From the NCBI RefSeq assembly GCF_026891935.1, contig NZ_JAPTGC010000006.1, forward strand, positions 1 to 64,000: 64,000 bases of DNA, read 5' to 3'. A program made the translations under genes and the position numbers. Shown in pieces: positions 51,087-60,897 of the stretch; positions within the stretch are counted from its first letter, which is position 1, and each line of letters starts with the position of its first letter. The notes under the pieces were generated by a model. The model had not been told where the DNA came from. It ran no database searches and saw nothing but the letters and a program-made list of their open reading frames with translations. This stretch comes from Methanocorpusculum vombati (GTDB lineage: Archaea; Halobacteriota; Methanomicrobia; Methanomicrobiales; Methanocorpusculaceae).

Positions 51087-51599
51087 ATGGAAAATCCGGT
51101 ATTAGATCTGTTAATTCAATATAAGGCCGTGGAATTCGGGGATTTTACACTCGCTTCCGGTGCAAAAAGCAAATACTACATTGATGTGAAGACGGCTATC
51201 ATGCAGCCCGCACTGCTCGGCGAGATTGCAAAGGAAGTTGCCGGACACTACACCTTTGACGTGATTGCAGGCGTTGCCGTGGGCGGCGTGCCGCTCGCGG
51301 TTGCCGTGTCGCTTGCAAGCGGCAAACCGTGTGCGGTTATCCGTGCGGCAGCAAAAGATCACGGAAAAAGTCAGATGGTCATCGGCAACGTTGCCGGAAA
51401 GCATGTTCTCTTAATTGAGGACGTAACAACGTCGGGCGGTTCTTCAAAGTACGGCATTGACGAACTGCGCAAGGCAGGCGCCATTGTTGACGCAGTTGTC
51501 GTCGTGGTTGATCGCGACAGCGGGGCTGAGGCACTGCTTGCAGCAGACGGCGTAACCCTGCATCCGCTGGTCAGGGCAAGTGAGCTGTTAAACCGCTGA
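51087..51599 (+). CDS. pyrE: Orotate phosphoribosyltransferase
   Basis: Makes OMP from orotate and PRPP in pyrimidine synthesis; 170 residues, the short form usual in archaea. The PRPP-binding loop [14 protein letters not shown] is near residues 109-122. [18 protein letters not shown] and [19 protein letters not shown] are orotate-site blocks. The ATG has GGAGATC just upstream. It begins a likely pyrE-purD-argF operon (25-base gap, then a four-base overlap). Confidence 0.94.
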   Translation: MENPVLDLLIQYKAVEFGDFTLASGAKSKYYIDVKTAIMQPALLGEIAKEVAGHYTFDVIAGVAVGGVPLAVAVSLASGKPCAVIRAAAKDHGKSQMVIGNVAGKHVLLIEDVTTSGGSSKYGIDELRKAGAIVDAVVVVVDRDSGAEALLAADGVTLHPLVRASELLNR

Positions 51600-51624
51600 G
51601 TTTTTTACCGGACAGGAGATAGAT

Positions 51625-52923
51625 ATGAACATGAGAATACTTGTTGTGGGTGGCGGCGGACGGGAACACGCCATCACACTCGCACTATCGAAAAATACCA
51701 AAACAGATCTGTACTGTGTCATGGGAAAGAAAAATCCCGGAATCGCCAAGCTGTGCCGTGAAGTGCTGATACATCCGGAGACGGACGCAGAGATTGTCCT
51801 CGCATTTGCAAAACAGCACAATATTGAATATGCGGTTGTAGGTCCCGAAGCCCCGCTTGCGGCAGGCGTCTCCGACGCGCTGACAGCAGCAGGCATCGGG
51901 TGCGTCGGCCCGTCACAGGCAGCCGCACGCATTGAAACGGACAAGGGATTCTGCAGAAGTCTGATGCAGAAACACGGAATCGCCGGATGCCCCGCCTATA
52001 AACTCTGCCGGACTCCGGAAGAGGCTGCCGAGTACATCCGATCCTATCCGGGCGACCTTGCGGTAAAACCGACCGGTCTTACCGGCGGCAAGGGCGTAAA
52101 GGTAATGGGCGAGCAGGTTGACCGCGAAGGAGCAGTCGCCTACGCAATGACCCTTAAGGATCAGACGATCATCCTTGAAGAACGGCTGCTTGGCGAAGAG
52201 TTCACACTGATGGCATTCGTGGACGGAAAGACCCTTGTCCCGATGCCGCTTGTGCAGGATCACAAACGTGCGTTTGAGGGAGACATCGGCCCGAACACCG
52301 GCGGCATGGGTTCCTACACGCTTGCCGATCACACCTTCCCGTTCGTAACCGATGCGGATTACCAGGCAGCATTTGCCATCATGCAGGCGACCGTTGCGGC
52401 GCTTGCAAAGGAAGGCTGCCCCTACAAAGGAGTGCTGTACGGTCAGTTCATGAATACGGCAGAGGGGCCGAAGGTCATTGAGTTCAATGCCCGGTTCGGC
52501 GACCCGGAAGCGATGAACGTGTTAACCCTCCTCGACTCGGACTTTGTGACGATTGCAGAGCATATCGTTTCCGGAACACTCACACCTGCGGATGTTTCCT
52601 TCAGGAAACAGGCAACGGTCTGCAAGTACCTCGTACCGAAAGACTACCCCGAACATCCGCATGCAGGCGACCCGATCACCCTCGGACCGCATGAGAACAC
52701 TATCCTCTATTACGCAAACGTGATTGAAGAAGCTGGTATCCTGAAGACACAGACCTCCCGGACGATGGCATTCGTCGGGGTGGGTGCAACCCTCACCGAG
52801 GCGGAAGAAGCAGCAGAAAGTGCGTGCCGCAACGTCTCCGGCAATGTCCGTCACCGGACCGACATCGGAACAGAGGCACTGTTTGCGAAGAGAATTTCCC
52901 ACATGAAGGAGCTGCGGGGATGA
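51625..52923 (+). CDS. purD: Phosphoribosylamine-glycine ligase
   Basis: ATP-grasp enzyme forming GAR in purine synthesis; 432 residues. [20 protein letters not shown] at the start, [13 protein letters not shown] near residues 150-162, [11 protein letters not shown] and [11 protein letters not shown] are the family blocks. ATG at 51625 has AGGAGAT upstream; the second ATG two codons on is an alternative. It ends in ATGA, shared with the argF start. Confidence 0.96.
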   Translation: MNMRILVVGGGGREHAITLALSKNTKTDLYCVMGKKNPGIAKLCREVLIHPETDAEIVLAFAKQHNIEYAVVGPEAPLAAGVSDALTAAGIGCVGPSQAAARIETDKGFCRSLMQKHGIAGCPAYKLCRTPEEAAEYIRSYPGDLAVKPTGLTGGKGVKVMGEQVDREGAVAYAMTLKDQTIILEERLLGEEFTLMAFVDGKTLVPMPLVQDHKRAFEGDIGPNTGGMGSYTLADHTFPFVTDADYQAAFAIMQATVAALAKEGCPYKGVLYGQFMNTAEGPKVIEFNARFGDPEAMNVLTLLDSDFVTIAEHIVSGTLTPADVSFRKQATVCKYLVPKDYPEHPHAGDPITLGPHENTILYYANVIEEAGILKTQTSRTMAFVGVGATLTEAEEAAESACRNVSGNVRHRTDIGTEALFAKRISHMKELRG

Positions 52924-53837
52924 AAAAAGACTTTATCTCAATTACGGATCTCTCGTGCGAAGAGTACGACGACATTCTGACGCTCGCCGCACGGCTGAAA
53001 CGTCAGCGGTATGCAGGTGTCCCTCATCCGCTGCTTGCAGGAAAAACACTTGCAATGATCTTTGAGAAGGCATCAACGCGGACACGCATCTCCTTTGATG
53101 TAGGGATGTATGATCTCGGCGGATACGCGCTGTATCTGAACTCACGGGACACGCAGCTTGGACGCGGAGAAACGATCGCCGATACCGCACGCGTTATGTC
53201 GCGGTATGTCCACGGCGCAATCATGCGGACCTACAAGCATGAAACGATCACGGAGTTTGCAAAGTATGCATCCATCCCGGTTATCAACGCACTGTCCGAT
53301 AAGGAGCACCCCTGTCAGATCATGGCAGATTCTCTTACGCTCAAAGAGAAGTTCGGAGATCTCAACGGTCTGCGGATCGCCTGGATTGGTGACGGCAACA
53401 ACGTCTGCAACTCGCTGATCATGGCCTCGGTACAGACCGGGATGGAGATCGCGGTTGCAACACCGAAAGGTTACGAACCGGACCCGGCTGCTATCCGGTT
53501 TGCGCAGGAGAACGGCGGAAAGGTTGTGGAGTACGATGATCCGAAGAAGGCAGTAGCCGATGCCCACGCCATCTATACGGACACCTGGATTTCCATGGGA
53601 GAAGAGGACATCAAGGACATGAAGTTAAAGGACTTCAACGGTTTCTGTCTTGACATGCCGCTTCTCAAACGCGCCGCACCGGACGCAATCGTCCTGCACT
53701 GCCTGCCAGCCCACCGCGGTGAGGAGATCACGGATGAGGTGATCGACTCCATGCAGAGCGGTGTGTGGGATCAGGCAGAGAATCGTCTGCATGCACAGAA
53801 GGCTGTTCTCGTCCGGCTGATGGGACAGAACCTTTAA
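52920..53837 (+). CDS. argF: Ornithine carbamoyltransferase
   Basis: Forms citrulline from ornithine and carbamoyl phosphate; 305 residues. The carbamoyl-phosphate site [12 protein letters not shown] is at about residues 51-62. [12 protein letters not shown] near 138-149 and [11 protein letters not shown] near 263-273 are standard. ATG at 52920 overlaps the purD stop by four bases. Arginine, purine and pyrimidine genes are thus in one transcript. Confidence 0.96.
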   Translation: MKKDFISITDLSCEEYDDILTLAARLKRQRYAGVPHPLLAGKTLAMIFEKASTRTRISFDVGMYDLGGYALYLNSRDTQLGRGETIADTARVMSRYVHGAIMRTYKHETITEFAKYASIPVINALSDKEHPCQIMADSLTLKEKFGDLNGLRIAWIGDGNNVCNSLIMASVQTGMEIAVATPKGYEPDPAAIRFAQENGGKVVEYDDPKKAVADAHAIYTDTWISMGEEDIKDMKLKDFNGFCLDMPLLKRAAPDAIVLHCLPAHRGEEITDEVIDSMQSGVWDQAENRLHAQKAVLVRLMGQNL

Positions 53838-53866
53838 ACAAATATCCTCATTTTTTGCGGAGCTCA

Positions 53867-53883
53867 GCCCGCGTACTGCGGGC
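53867..53883. terminator. Hairpin between convergent argF and MFS genes
   Basis: GCCCGC (53867-53872) pairs with GCGGGC (53878-53883) around a five-base loop. A TTTTTT run at 53851-53856 stands upstream of it. The 54-base gap must terminate both convergent transcripts. Confidence 0.45.
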
Positions 53884-53891
53884 ATCCGTTC

Positions 53892-55325
53892 TTACTCGCT
53901 GACCACCAGATCCTCGCGTTTTGTCACAAGATTCGGCACTGCAGCCGACAAAATCAGCGTCACAATCCCGCAGAGAAGACCAAGGGCTGCGGTTGCGTGA
54001 AACCCTTCCACGAACAGGGATACTGAAAGATCACTTACCGCAACACCAACCGAAGCCGGCACCGCAAGGGAAAACACCACCGCATACGCAGCAACCCCCA
54101 AAACCCCGCCGAGAAAATCCGAAGTTATCATCACCGACGTACCGGTACCTGCCTCTCCTTCCGGGGCATACTGCACAATCCGGGTCGTTGCAGGACCGCC
54201 GGAGATACCAAATGCAAGACCCATACAGACAAGGGCCGGAATCAGTGCAGGAATACCAAACGCCGGGACAATCAGCAGGAGCACTGTGCAGAACGCAATA
54301 CGGCAGACCGCCGCAAGAATACAGGGAGTGCGGCATCCGATCCGATCACACCACGCACCGACCGGAATACCGATGAGTGCGGTAATAACCGAAGAGACCA
54401 CCAGCAGAAGCCCGGATACTGCCGCATCAAGACCAAGTGCCGTGTGCATGTAAAACGGCACCATATACATCACGCCCGCAAACACCATACAGGTCAACAG
54501 ATACGACACCGTTACCGCCGAAAACTTCCAGTGACGGAATATTCTGATGTTGAGTAGCGGGTTTCTGCTCCGCAGAGAATGCAGACAGAACACCACCGTA
54601 CACACCGCAACCACCCCCGCAAAAAATAAAATCCCGGGACTTGTCCACCCAAGCTCAGGACCCCGCTCAAGTACCAGGATAAACCCTGCAATGGCAAAGA
54701 ACAGCACAAATGTTCCGAAGAAATCAAACCTCTCCATCTTTGCGGGAACAGCCGGGGCAGGAATAGCGGACCGTCCGAGAATAATTGCCGCAATCCCGAT
54801 CGGCACATTGATCAGAAATATCCAGTGCCATCCAAGATATGCCGTAAGCAGACCGCCGATAGGGGGGCCAAACGTCAGTGCAACACCGCCCGTTGTTGCA
54901 ATCACGCCCATACCAAGCCCGCGCATACCTTCCGGCAAAAACCGGGTAACCAGAAGCGGGGCCGCCGCGGCAATCATCGACGCACCAAGTCCCTGCAGTG
55001 CCCGTGCGGCTATCATGCACGACAACGTGGGCGACACCGCGCAGATAAACGATCCAATCGCAAACACCGCAAACCCGACAGAAAAGATCTGCCGGATGCG
55101 CCCCTGATCGGCAATCTTGCCAAACGCCAGAATGAACCCCGCCATAATCAGAAGATATGCCATCACCACCCAGGAACTGCCGGAGATGTCAACCCCGAAA
55201 TCTCCGGCGATTACCGGCAGCGCAACATTGACAATAGAGCCGTCCAGACCGTCCATGAAGATAGCAAACGCTGCGATTAAGAGAATCATCTTCTGGTGGC
55301 GCTGGTTTTTGATCACGGCATACAT
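53892..55325 (-). CDS. MFS transporter, DHA2 (EmrB/QacA-like) family, second copy
   Basis: A 477-residue permease with about 14 helices. Family marks are DGLDGSIVNVALPVIAGDFG in helix 1, SWVVMAYLLIMAGFILAFGK with motif A after it, ALQGLGASMIAAAAPLLVTRF in helix 4, and the antiporter motif region GPPIGGLLTAYLGWHWIFLI. It is of the same family as the transporter at 24.4 kb but clearly diverged. The substrate is unknown. No local regulator. It is divergent from marC, about 105 bases apart. Confidence 0.87.
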   Translation of the reverse strand: MYAVIKNQRHQKMILLIAAFAIFMDGLDGSIVNVALPVIAGDFGVDISGSSWVVMAYLLIMAGFILAFGKIADQGRIRQIFSVGFAVFAIGSFICAVSPTLSCMIAARALQGLGASMIAAAAPLLVTRFLPEGMRGLGMGVIATTGGVALTFGPPIGGLLTAYLGWHWIFLINVPIGIAAIILGRSAIPAPAVPAKMERFDFFGTFVLFFAIAGFILVLERGPELGWTSPGILFFAGVVAVCTVVFCLHSLRSRNPLLNIRIFRHWKFSAVTVSYLLTCMVFAGVMYMVPFYMHTALGLDAAVSGLLLVVSSVITALIGIPVGAWCDRIGCRTPCILAAVCRIAFCTVLLLIVPAFGIPALIPALVCMGLAFGISGGPATTRIVQYAPEGEAGTGTSVMITSDFLGGVLGVAAYAVVFSLAVPASVGVAVSDLSVSLFVEGFHATAALGLLCGIVTLILSAAVPNLVTKREDLVVSE

Positions 55326-55429
55326 CGTTTTGTCTTAATATATTGGCTTTTTTCCATAATCAACCCGGCGGACTCTCTGTACTGTCCCCACGTATATATC
55401 ACAGGAAGACCCATTCACTAATTACATCT

Positions 55430-56092
55430 ATGCTGGGGATACTCACTTCCATTGTTTCAGCAGCAATCACGCTGTTTATCATTCTGGACCCGCTGCTGTC
55501 CACATCGATGTTTATCGATCTGACGCGCAGTCTTTCCGGAAAAGAGGTACTGAAACAGGCAGGTATTGCAACAGCAGTAGCCGGAGCACTGATGCTGGTG
55601 TTTCTGGTGTTCAACGACATCATCTTCTCCATTCTCAACATTGAACTGGAAAGTTTCAAGGTTGCGGGTGGAATTATCCTCTTCATTCTTGGTCTGCAGA
55701 TTGTACTCGGCCTTGAGATCGGCGGAAAAGCTGCGCATGAAGCACGGGCGGAACAGGCACGGGACGGCGTGGAACTCCTCCCCGGAACCGTCCGGAAATC
55801 CATGGCAGGCGTCATTATCGGAACGCCAATCATGTGTGGTCCCGGAACGATCACGACCGTCATGATCATCGGCTCGCAGTACGGCATTCTGATAACCGCA
55901 GCGGCTATTGTTCTTGCCCTGCTGATCATCTGGATTCTCCTGGTGTTTTCCTCGCGGATTACCGCTCTCCTCGGCGAGACCGTCATAGTAATTCTGTCCA
56001 AGATTGTAGGACTGCTGCTCACGGCGATTGCAGTTCACACGATATGGAGCGGAGTTGTCGGGCTTATCGGACTAACGGCGGCAGGTCTCTGA
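55430..56092 (+). CDS. MarC-family integral membrane protein
   Basis: A 220-residue membrane protein with six helices in two groups of three, as in MarC/UPF0056. FIILDPLLSTSMFIDLTRSL in helix 1 and GTPIMCGPGTITTVMIIGSQ in helix 4 are the family's paired motifs. Despite the name, a role in multidrug resistance is not established. ATG at 55430 lies about 30 bases after GTATATATCAC, so the mRNA is probably leaderless; longer frames from 55343 are rejected. The exonuclease-like gene follows at once. Confidence 0.88.
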   Translation: MLGILTSIVSAAITLFIILDPLLSTSMFIDLTRSLSGKEVLKQAGIATAVAGALMLVFLVFNDIIFSILNIELESFKVAGGIILFILGLQIVLGLEIGGKAAHEARAEQARDGVELLPGTVRKSMAGVIIGTPIMCGPGTITTVMIIGSQYGILITAAAIVLALLIIWILLVFSSRITALLGETVIVILSKIVGLLLTAIAVHTIWSGVVGLIGLTAAGL

Positions 56093-56093
56093 G

Positions 56094-56765
56094 ATGGTTG
56101 TCTTCCGGCCTGAACTGACCGAGGTCATCGTGTTTGATCTTGAGGCATTTGTTCCTCCCTGTGATCGGAAACGAAAACACGGCGCATCACTTGCGGTTAA
56201 TCCCTACCGTGAGGGACATACACTGCTCGGCGGGGTAATCTACCGCGCTCGGCCTCTTGAAGGTGTGGTTATCGAGGATTTTACTCATCACTGGGTATGG
56301 CAGGACGGCTCGGAAGAGGAGGTGGTGAAACATCTCTTTGCGGTCTTTGCAGATGCCTGGAAACACGTCTCCGCAAAGAAACGTATGCATTGTGACCCGC
56401 TTGTCCTCGGAGTCGGCATCTCCACGTTTGATCTGCCGTTCCTTGCAGCAAAATGCCGGGAGTATGCGGTTGCTCCCCCCGAGGTCATCTATGAGACCGT
56501 CTGCAAACTGCGGGTAGTGGATCTGGCAACCGCCGGTATCGGATTTTTGCGGATTCCGCGTCCGGTCCTGCACCCGTGTACACACAACGAGCTTGCCAAC
56601 GGATTTCTCGGAGACCGCGACCAGAAGCCGACCGGAAAACGGGTCTGGGACATGGCCGACGAAAAGGAGTACGCCGCAATTGAGGAGCGGTGCGAGGGTG
56701 AAGTACGGGAGATGGTTGCACTGATGCATGCAATGACGGCTCAGTGCCAAAAAAACGGGGAGTGA
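56094..56765 (+). CDS. Predicted DEDD-type 3'-5' exonuclease
   Basis: A 223-residue protein with a RNase-H-like exonuclease pattern. VIVFDLEAF near residues 11-19 (DxE of motif I), VGVGISTFDLPFL near 104-116 (motif II Asp) and a region with ERCEGEVREMVAL near 195-207 that may hold motif III. Between them HPCTHNELANGFLGDRD is conserved-looking. The set resembles DnaQ/PolB-type exonuclease domains standing alone. It starts one base after the marC stop. Substrate unknown; the third motif is not certain. Confidence 0.6.
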   Translation: MVVFRPELTEVIVFDLEAFVPPCDRKRKHGASLAVNPYREGHTLLGGVIYRARPLEGVVIEDFTHHWVWQDGSEEEVVKHLFAVFADAWKHVSAKKRMHCDPLVLGVGISTFDLPFLAAKCREYAVAPPEVIYETVCKLRVVDLATAGIGFLRIPRPVLHPCTHNELANGFLGDRDQKPTGKRVWDMADEKEYAAIEERCEGEVREMVALMHAMTAQCQKNGE

Positions 56766-56767
56766 AG

Positions 56768-58018
56768 TTATTCTCTGCGGACGCGGACCGAGTTCGCGTG
56801 AGCCGCAAGTCCTTCGGCAGTTGCGAGGGTTTCGATCACATCACCGATGGTCTCCAGTCCTTCGCGGGTGACAATCTGCACCTGTGACCGCTTCATGAAA
56901 TGGTTGACATCAAGGGCCGAGTAGCTTTTTGCATAGCCTGCCGTCGGGAGTACGTGGTTTGTTCCCGATGCATAGTCACCGCAGGCGACCGGTGTGTAAG
57001 GGCCGATGAAGATCGAACCGGCATGGCGGATACCGGAAAGTGTTGCAAGCGGGTCTGCCGTCTGGATCGAAAGGTGTTCGGGAGCGATGCGGTTCATCAG
57101 AAGAACTGCATCCTCCATGTCCTCTGCGATCACATAACCGGAATGGGCGAGGGCTTTTTCCATAATTTCCCGGCGGGGTGCGGTTGCAATCTGCACAGCG
57201 ATCTCCTCCCCGACGTCTGCTGCGAGACGCTCGCTGTCGGTCACCAGCACGCAGGCAGCGTTTGGATCATGTTCTGCCTGAGCTAACACATCAGCTGCAA
57301 CAAAGGCAGGTTCTGCGGAGGAGTCGGCGATGATACCGATCTCGCTTGGTCCTGCCGGAAAGTCAATGTCGGCGTATTCGCGCAGCATCATCTTTGCCTG
57401 GGTGACAAAGACATTGCCGGGGCCGACGATCTTCTGTACAGGTCTGATGGTCTCGGTTCCCAGAGCCATTGCCGCAACTGCCTGGGCGCCTCCCACCTGA
57501 TATGCCTCATCAACACCGGCAATGTCAAGGGCTACCAGCGTCAGCGGGTTTACCGGCGGCGGCGTGCAGACAACAATCTCCGGAACACCGGCAACCCTGG
57601 CTGCGACGGTCGTCATCAGAACAGTGGACGGATAAGCTGCGCGGCCTCCGGGAATATAGGCACCGACACGATCAAGCGGTGTGGTCTTGACACCGAGGGT
57701 GATTCCCGGTTCCGTTTCCTCAAGCCAGAGTGTCTTACTCTTCTGCAGTTCATGGAACTGAGTGATGCGTGCTTCTGCTTCGATCAGTGCCTGCACCAGT
57801 TCCGGCGCAACCTGATCATAGGCCGCATCGATCTCCTCCTGCGGGATACGGAACGAATCAAGTTTCTGATGGTCAAACTTTTCCGTGAGGGCAAACAGTG
57901 CGGCATCACCGTTTGTCTTTACGTCTTCGATGATCGTGTTCACGGTGTCTTTGACATCAGAGAGAGAACCTCTCCGCATACCAATCCATGACTCAACCGA
58001 GAGCGGCTGCCAAAACAT
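56768..58018 (-). CDS. hisD: Histidinol dehydrogenase
   Basis: Final steps of histidine synthesis, histidinol to histidine with NAD; 416 residues. VGAYIPGGRAAYPSTVLM near residues 120-137, AGPSEIGIIADSSA and AQAEHDPNAAC hold the catalytic and zinc-binding residues, and APEHLSIQT the active-site Glu-His. A zinc-ligand His recurs near the C terminus (ALDVNHFMKRS). It is monocistronic. A TATA-like TAATAGTAT 25-30 bases upstream suggests a leaderless mRNA. Confidence 0.96.
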   Translation of the reverse strand: MFWQPLSVESWIGMRRGSLSDVKDTVNTIIEDVKTNGDAALFALTEKFDHQKLDSFRIPQEEIDAAYDQVAPELVQALIEAEARITQFHELQKSKTLWLEETEPGITLGVKTTPLDRVGAYIPGGRAAYPSTVLMTTVAARVAGVPEIVVCTPPPVNPLTLVALDIAGVDEAYQVGGAQAVAAMALGTETIRPVQKIVGPGNVFVTQAKMMLREYADIDFPAGPSEIGIIADSSAEPAFVAADVLAQAEHDPNAACVLVTDSERLAADVGEEIAVQIATAPRREIMEKALAHSGYVIAEDMEDAVLLMNRIAPEHLSIQTADPLATLSGIRHAGSIFIGPYTPVACGDYASGTNHVLPTAGYAKSYSALDVNHFMKRSQVQIVTREGLETIGDVIETLATAEGLAAHANSVRVRRE

Positions 58019-58194
58019 GAGTATCTATTTTGCGTCTGATACTATTACGTTTTCCAGAATCGGGTGCTGCACCTTTATTCCGGAGAGCCTGCCATCCCCG
58101 GACCCGCTGATCTCATCCGGGGCAGGGCACAACCCCAGAGTAGAAATAACAATTCCGGGAAATATATGTAGTAACGCTTCAGGGGAGAAAACAC

Positions 58195-59076
58195 GTGCGC
58201 TACCACTACGACAAAGACACCGTCTATATCCGGGGTGAGTTCCGGGCAGCAAGTACCGGCATTGACGGAGGGCTGAAAACTATCTCCACCATCCTCAACC
58301 ACACCGTTCCGAAAAACTTTGACCATACCGACCCTCCGGGATTTGTCCGGGAACTACTTGCGCGCAAAGGATACGGAACCGATGCCTTCGGCCTGCTGAC
58401 CGCCGTATGGATGCAGAACCTCTGCATCCTCCAGTATGACTACATTACTGTCTTTGTCACCGCCGGTGTCTCCAACCCAAACCCGGATCCCGCAAAACCC
58501 CATACCATCAATATCATCGTCACCTCCGATGAAAGCATGTCCGATGCTGCCATCCTCGAAACCATCATGACCGCAACCGAGGCAAAAGCTCACGCACTCA
58601 GAAACCTCGGTCGCGACTTTACCGGTACAACCTCCGACGCCGTCGTGGTTGCCGCAGTTCCGGCCGCTGAGCCGAAACACCTCTACGCCGGAACTTTTAC
58701 CGAGGTCGGACGCCGCGTATATGACGCAGTACTCACCGGGGTAACCGCATCCCTTGATCGGCACGAGGGGCGCGTGCCGCGCACAACCCCCTCCTACTTC
58801 ATCTTTTCCCGTTACGGCGGCGAACACTGGGTCGAATGGCAGAAAGAAGGCTGTCCCTACTACCCCTGCCACTTCAAAGGTCAGGCATGCGACTTCTGTT
58901 ACTGTCCCTTCTACCCCTGTCATGACAGTGACCTTGGCGAGTTTGTGGACAGCTCCTCAGGAGGTAAAGTCTGGGCATGTACCGACTGCCTGCTTCTCCA
59001 TATCCCAGAAATCGCCGCGTATCTGAAAAAACATCCCGATGCAACGCTTGACGAACTGAAATCCCGACAGAATTAA
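58195..59076 (+). CDS. cbiZ: Adenosylcobinamide amidohydrolase fused to a Cys-rich domain
   Basis: A 293-residue two-domain protein. Residues about 1-205 are CbiZ, which cuts the amide of adenosylpseudocobalamin or adenosylcobinamide so that scavenged corrinoids enter B12 synthesis. FGLLTAVWMQN near residues 62-72 and GTTSDAVVVAA near 143-153 are CbiZ blocks. Residues about 215-285 form a Cys-rich small domain (CPYYPCHFKGQACDFCYCPF, then CTDCLLLH), known fused to or beside cobamide genes in methanogens. GTG at 58195 has AGGGGAG upstream. It is unlinked to the cbi operon and followed by nreA after four bases. Confidence 0.88.
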   Translation: MRYHYDKDTVYIRGEFRAASTGIDGGLKTISTILNHTVPKNFDHTDPPGFVRELLARKGYGTDAFGLLTAVWMQNLCILQYDYITVFVTAGVSNPNPDPAKPHTINIIVTSDESMSDAAILETIMTATEAKAHALRNLGRDFTGTTSDAVVVAAVPAAEPKHLYAGTFTEVGRRVYDAVLTGVTASLDRHEGRVPRTTPSYFIFSRYGGEHWVEWQKEGCPYYPCHFKGQACDFCYCPFYPCHDSDLGEFVDSSSGGKVWACTDCLLLHIPEIAAYLKKHPDATLDELKSRQN

Positions 59077-59080
59077 TGCT

Positions 59081-60250
59081 ATGCCGTCCCAGTGTGCTGT
59101 CTGCAAAGGAAAAGGTCTCTGCGGTCTGCCGACCTGCCCCATTACCCGCCGGTTTCACGCCCTCAAAGACGTAAAGCCGGTCAGCGAGTACATGGGAGCG
59201 TCACCATCCGTCTTTGTCGGCAGTTACGGATACCCCAGAGTGGTCGGCGGCCCGCTGATGATCAACGACTCGGACAACCCTCTTCAGTGGGTGCAGGACG
59301 GACTTTCCATCGACGATATTGTAGGCATCCGCTCCCGGACCATTCGCGGCGGAAAAGAACTGGACGTCAAAATCCCGGATGCAGAGAAGATCCAGGAGAT
59401 TGCTCTGTCGGAAAAACCGCTGGACGTTGAGGTCGCATTTACCAAGCCCGTGCAGTTCGATCTCAACTTCGACGGAACCGTCGCGCCGGTCGGAATGTCG
59501 GGGGCAATGAAAAAACTGGATGTGATCGACAACGCCCGGGTCTCCCGGATCGTTGACCGCTGCACCTCGGACACCGATCTCCGGGCAACGGAGGCAGCCC
59601 GCATTCTGTTTGAGAACGGAACGGATGTGTACAAGATCACAAATCTTCTCACCTCCGGTCTTCTCGGGGTGCAGAGAAAGGTTGTCCCGACGCGCTGGGC
59701 CATCACCGCAACCGATGACATGATCTCCTCAGGAATGAAACGTGATGTGATCAGAATGCCCGCACTCCCGGAGTTTCAGGTGTTCTGTGCAACACTGCAC
59801 GGCAACACGCTCTGTTTCCTTCTCATCCCGTCGGAGGAGTGGCGGTTTGAGATGATCGAACGCTGGCAGAAGCAGTCACTGTGGTCGGGTGATGAGGAAA
59901 CGGTTATTGAAGACGGGGAAACCGGCCTTACCAAGAGCAAGTACTCCCCCATCGGCGGCGCATACTACTCGGCACGGCTTGCGGTGCTTGAGTACCTGAA
60001 ATCCGTCGGCAGATGCGCAAAAGTGCTCTGTATCCGTGATGTCTCCGGCGAGTACTGGGCACCCCTCGGTACCTGGGTCATCCGGGAGGCATCGCACGCC
60101 TCCCTTGCAACCGCACCCGTGCGGGTGGGAACACTTGCCGAAGCAACTGCTGCTGCGGCTGCCGGTCTCCGGACAAACTTCTGGATCCCCTATGCACAAA
60201 TGCTCAGAGACATCAGACAACAGAAAACTCTTGCGGACTTCTTTTCATGA
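59081..60250 (+). CDS. nreA: Archaeal DNA-repair protein NreA
   Basis: A 389-residue NreA protein, implicated in archaeal repair of DNA damage together with the sliding clamp. An N-terminal zinc finger CAVCKGKGLCGLPTCP (residues 5-20) precedes the conserved core (SPSVFVGSYGYPRVVGGPL near 43-61). The C terminus QKTLADFF is a PCNA-interacting peptide, at the very end as usual. It starts four bases after cbiZ and overlaps the next gene in ATGA. Confidence 0.93.
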   Translation: MPSQCAVCKGKGLCGLPTCPITRRFHALKDVKPVSEYMGASPSVFVGSYGYPRVVGGPLMINDSDNPLQWVQDGLSIDDIVGIRSRTIRGGKELDVKIPDAEKIQEIALSEKPLDVEVAFTKPVQFDLNFDGTVAPVGMSGAMKKLDVIDNARVSRIVDRCTSDTDLRATEAARILFENGTDVYKITNLLTSGLLGVQRKVVPTRWAITATDDMISSGMKRDVIRMPALPEFQVFCATLHGNTLCFLLIPSEEWRFEMIERWQKQSLWSGDEETVIEDGETGLTKSKYSPIGGAYYSARLAVLEYLKSVGRCAKVLCIRDVSGEYWAPLGTWVIREASHASLATAPVRVGTLAEATAAAAAGLRTNFWIPYAQMLRDIRQQKTLADFFS

Positions 60251-60879
60251 CAGACAAACCAGACTGGAAACCGTTTACCCGATTGTGTATCGGCATGCTT
60301 CTCCTTGCTGCAATCGGCGGTGCGGCAATTTATATCTCCGGCGACACCCCGGAAACGCTTGCGATCAACTATGCGAACTCCTACAACTGGTATGCGGAGG
60401 GGACAAACCCGGATGTAGGAACGGACGTATTCTATCTGTACGGGGATACGGACATCTCTGCGATCAAGCCGTATGCAATCAACGTGGATGTCACGGTGTT
60501 TGAGGTCCGGCAGCGTGTGCACGACGCGGTACTGGACGCGGTCAGTGATTATCCGGAGGAACTGAACGCCTACATCCCCTACTATCGTCAGATGACTGCC
60601 TACGCCCGGTTATCCCCCACCCCGCTTGCCGCAGAAACTGCCGAAGTACTCGCCTATGCGGATGCAAAAGCGGCATTCCATTACTACATGTCAGAGGAAA
60701 ACAACGGCCGCCCGTATGTTCTTGCCGGGTCGGGACAGGGGGCAGACTACATCTCGAAGATGATCTCCGAATGGTTTACCACACGACCTGCATATCTGAA
60801 AAACCTGCGCGGCGTATATCTGGACGGAATTTTGCAGGACGAGGATGATGTGGTAATCCTGCTGGGGACGGATGTCTGA
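60247..60879 (+). CDS. DUF3089-like alpha/beta-hydrolase-fold protein, likely without nucleophile
   Basis: A 210-residue protein with one N-terminal membrane helix (LCIGMLLLAAIGGAAIYI), so membrane-tethered or secreted. The body shows DUF3089 marks: DVFYLYGDTD, then NAYIPYYRQMTAYARL near residues 107-122, YADAKAAFHYYM and GRPYVLAGSGQGADY. In most relatives the last block reads AGHSQG with Ser as nucleophile; here that position (residue 163) is Gly. It is also shorter than typical members. It shares ATGA with nreA, and convergent purC follows. Confidence 0.7.
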   Translation: MTDKPDWKPFTRLCIGMLLLAAIGGAAIYISGDTPETLAINYANSYNWYAEGTNPDVGTDVFYLYGDTDISAIKPYAINVDVTVFEVRQRVHDAVLDAVSDYPEELNAYIPYYRQMTAYARLSPTPLAAETAEVLAYADAKAAFHYYMSEENNGRPYVLAGSGQGADYISKMISEWFTTRPAYLKNLRGVYLDGILQDEDDVVILLGTDV

Positions 60880-60897
60880 AAAAAGTCAGGGGAAGAG

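Noticed and set aside
58067-58083. CTGCACCTTTATTCC similar to a family B end
   Set aside because: Only about 14 bases match copy 2, without a partner end or internal stems; chance or a very old remnant.
58098-58124. Inverted CCCCGGA/TCCGGGG pair before cbiZ as a possible cobalamin riboswitch
   Set aside because: No B12-box or other riboswitch core is visible, and the class is not expected in archaea.
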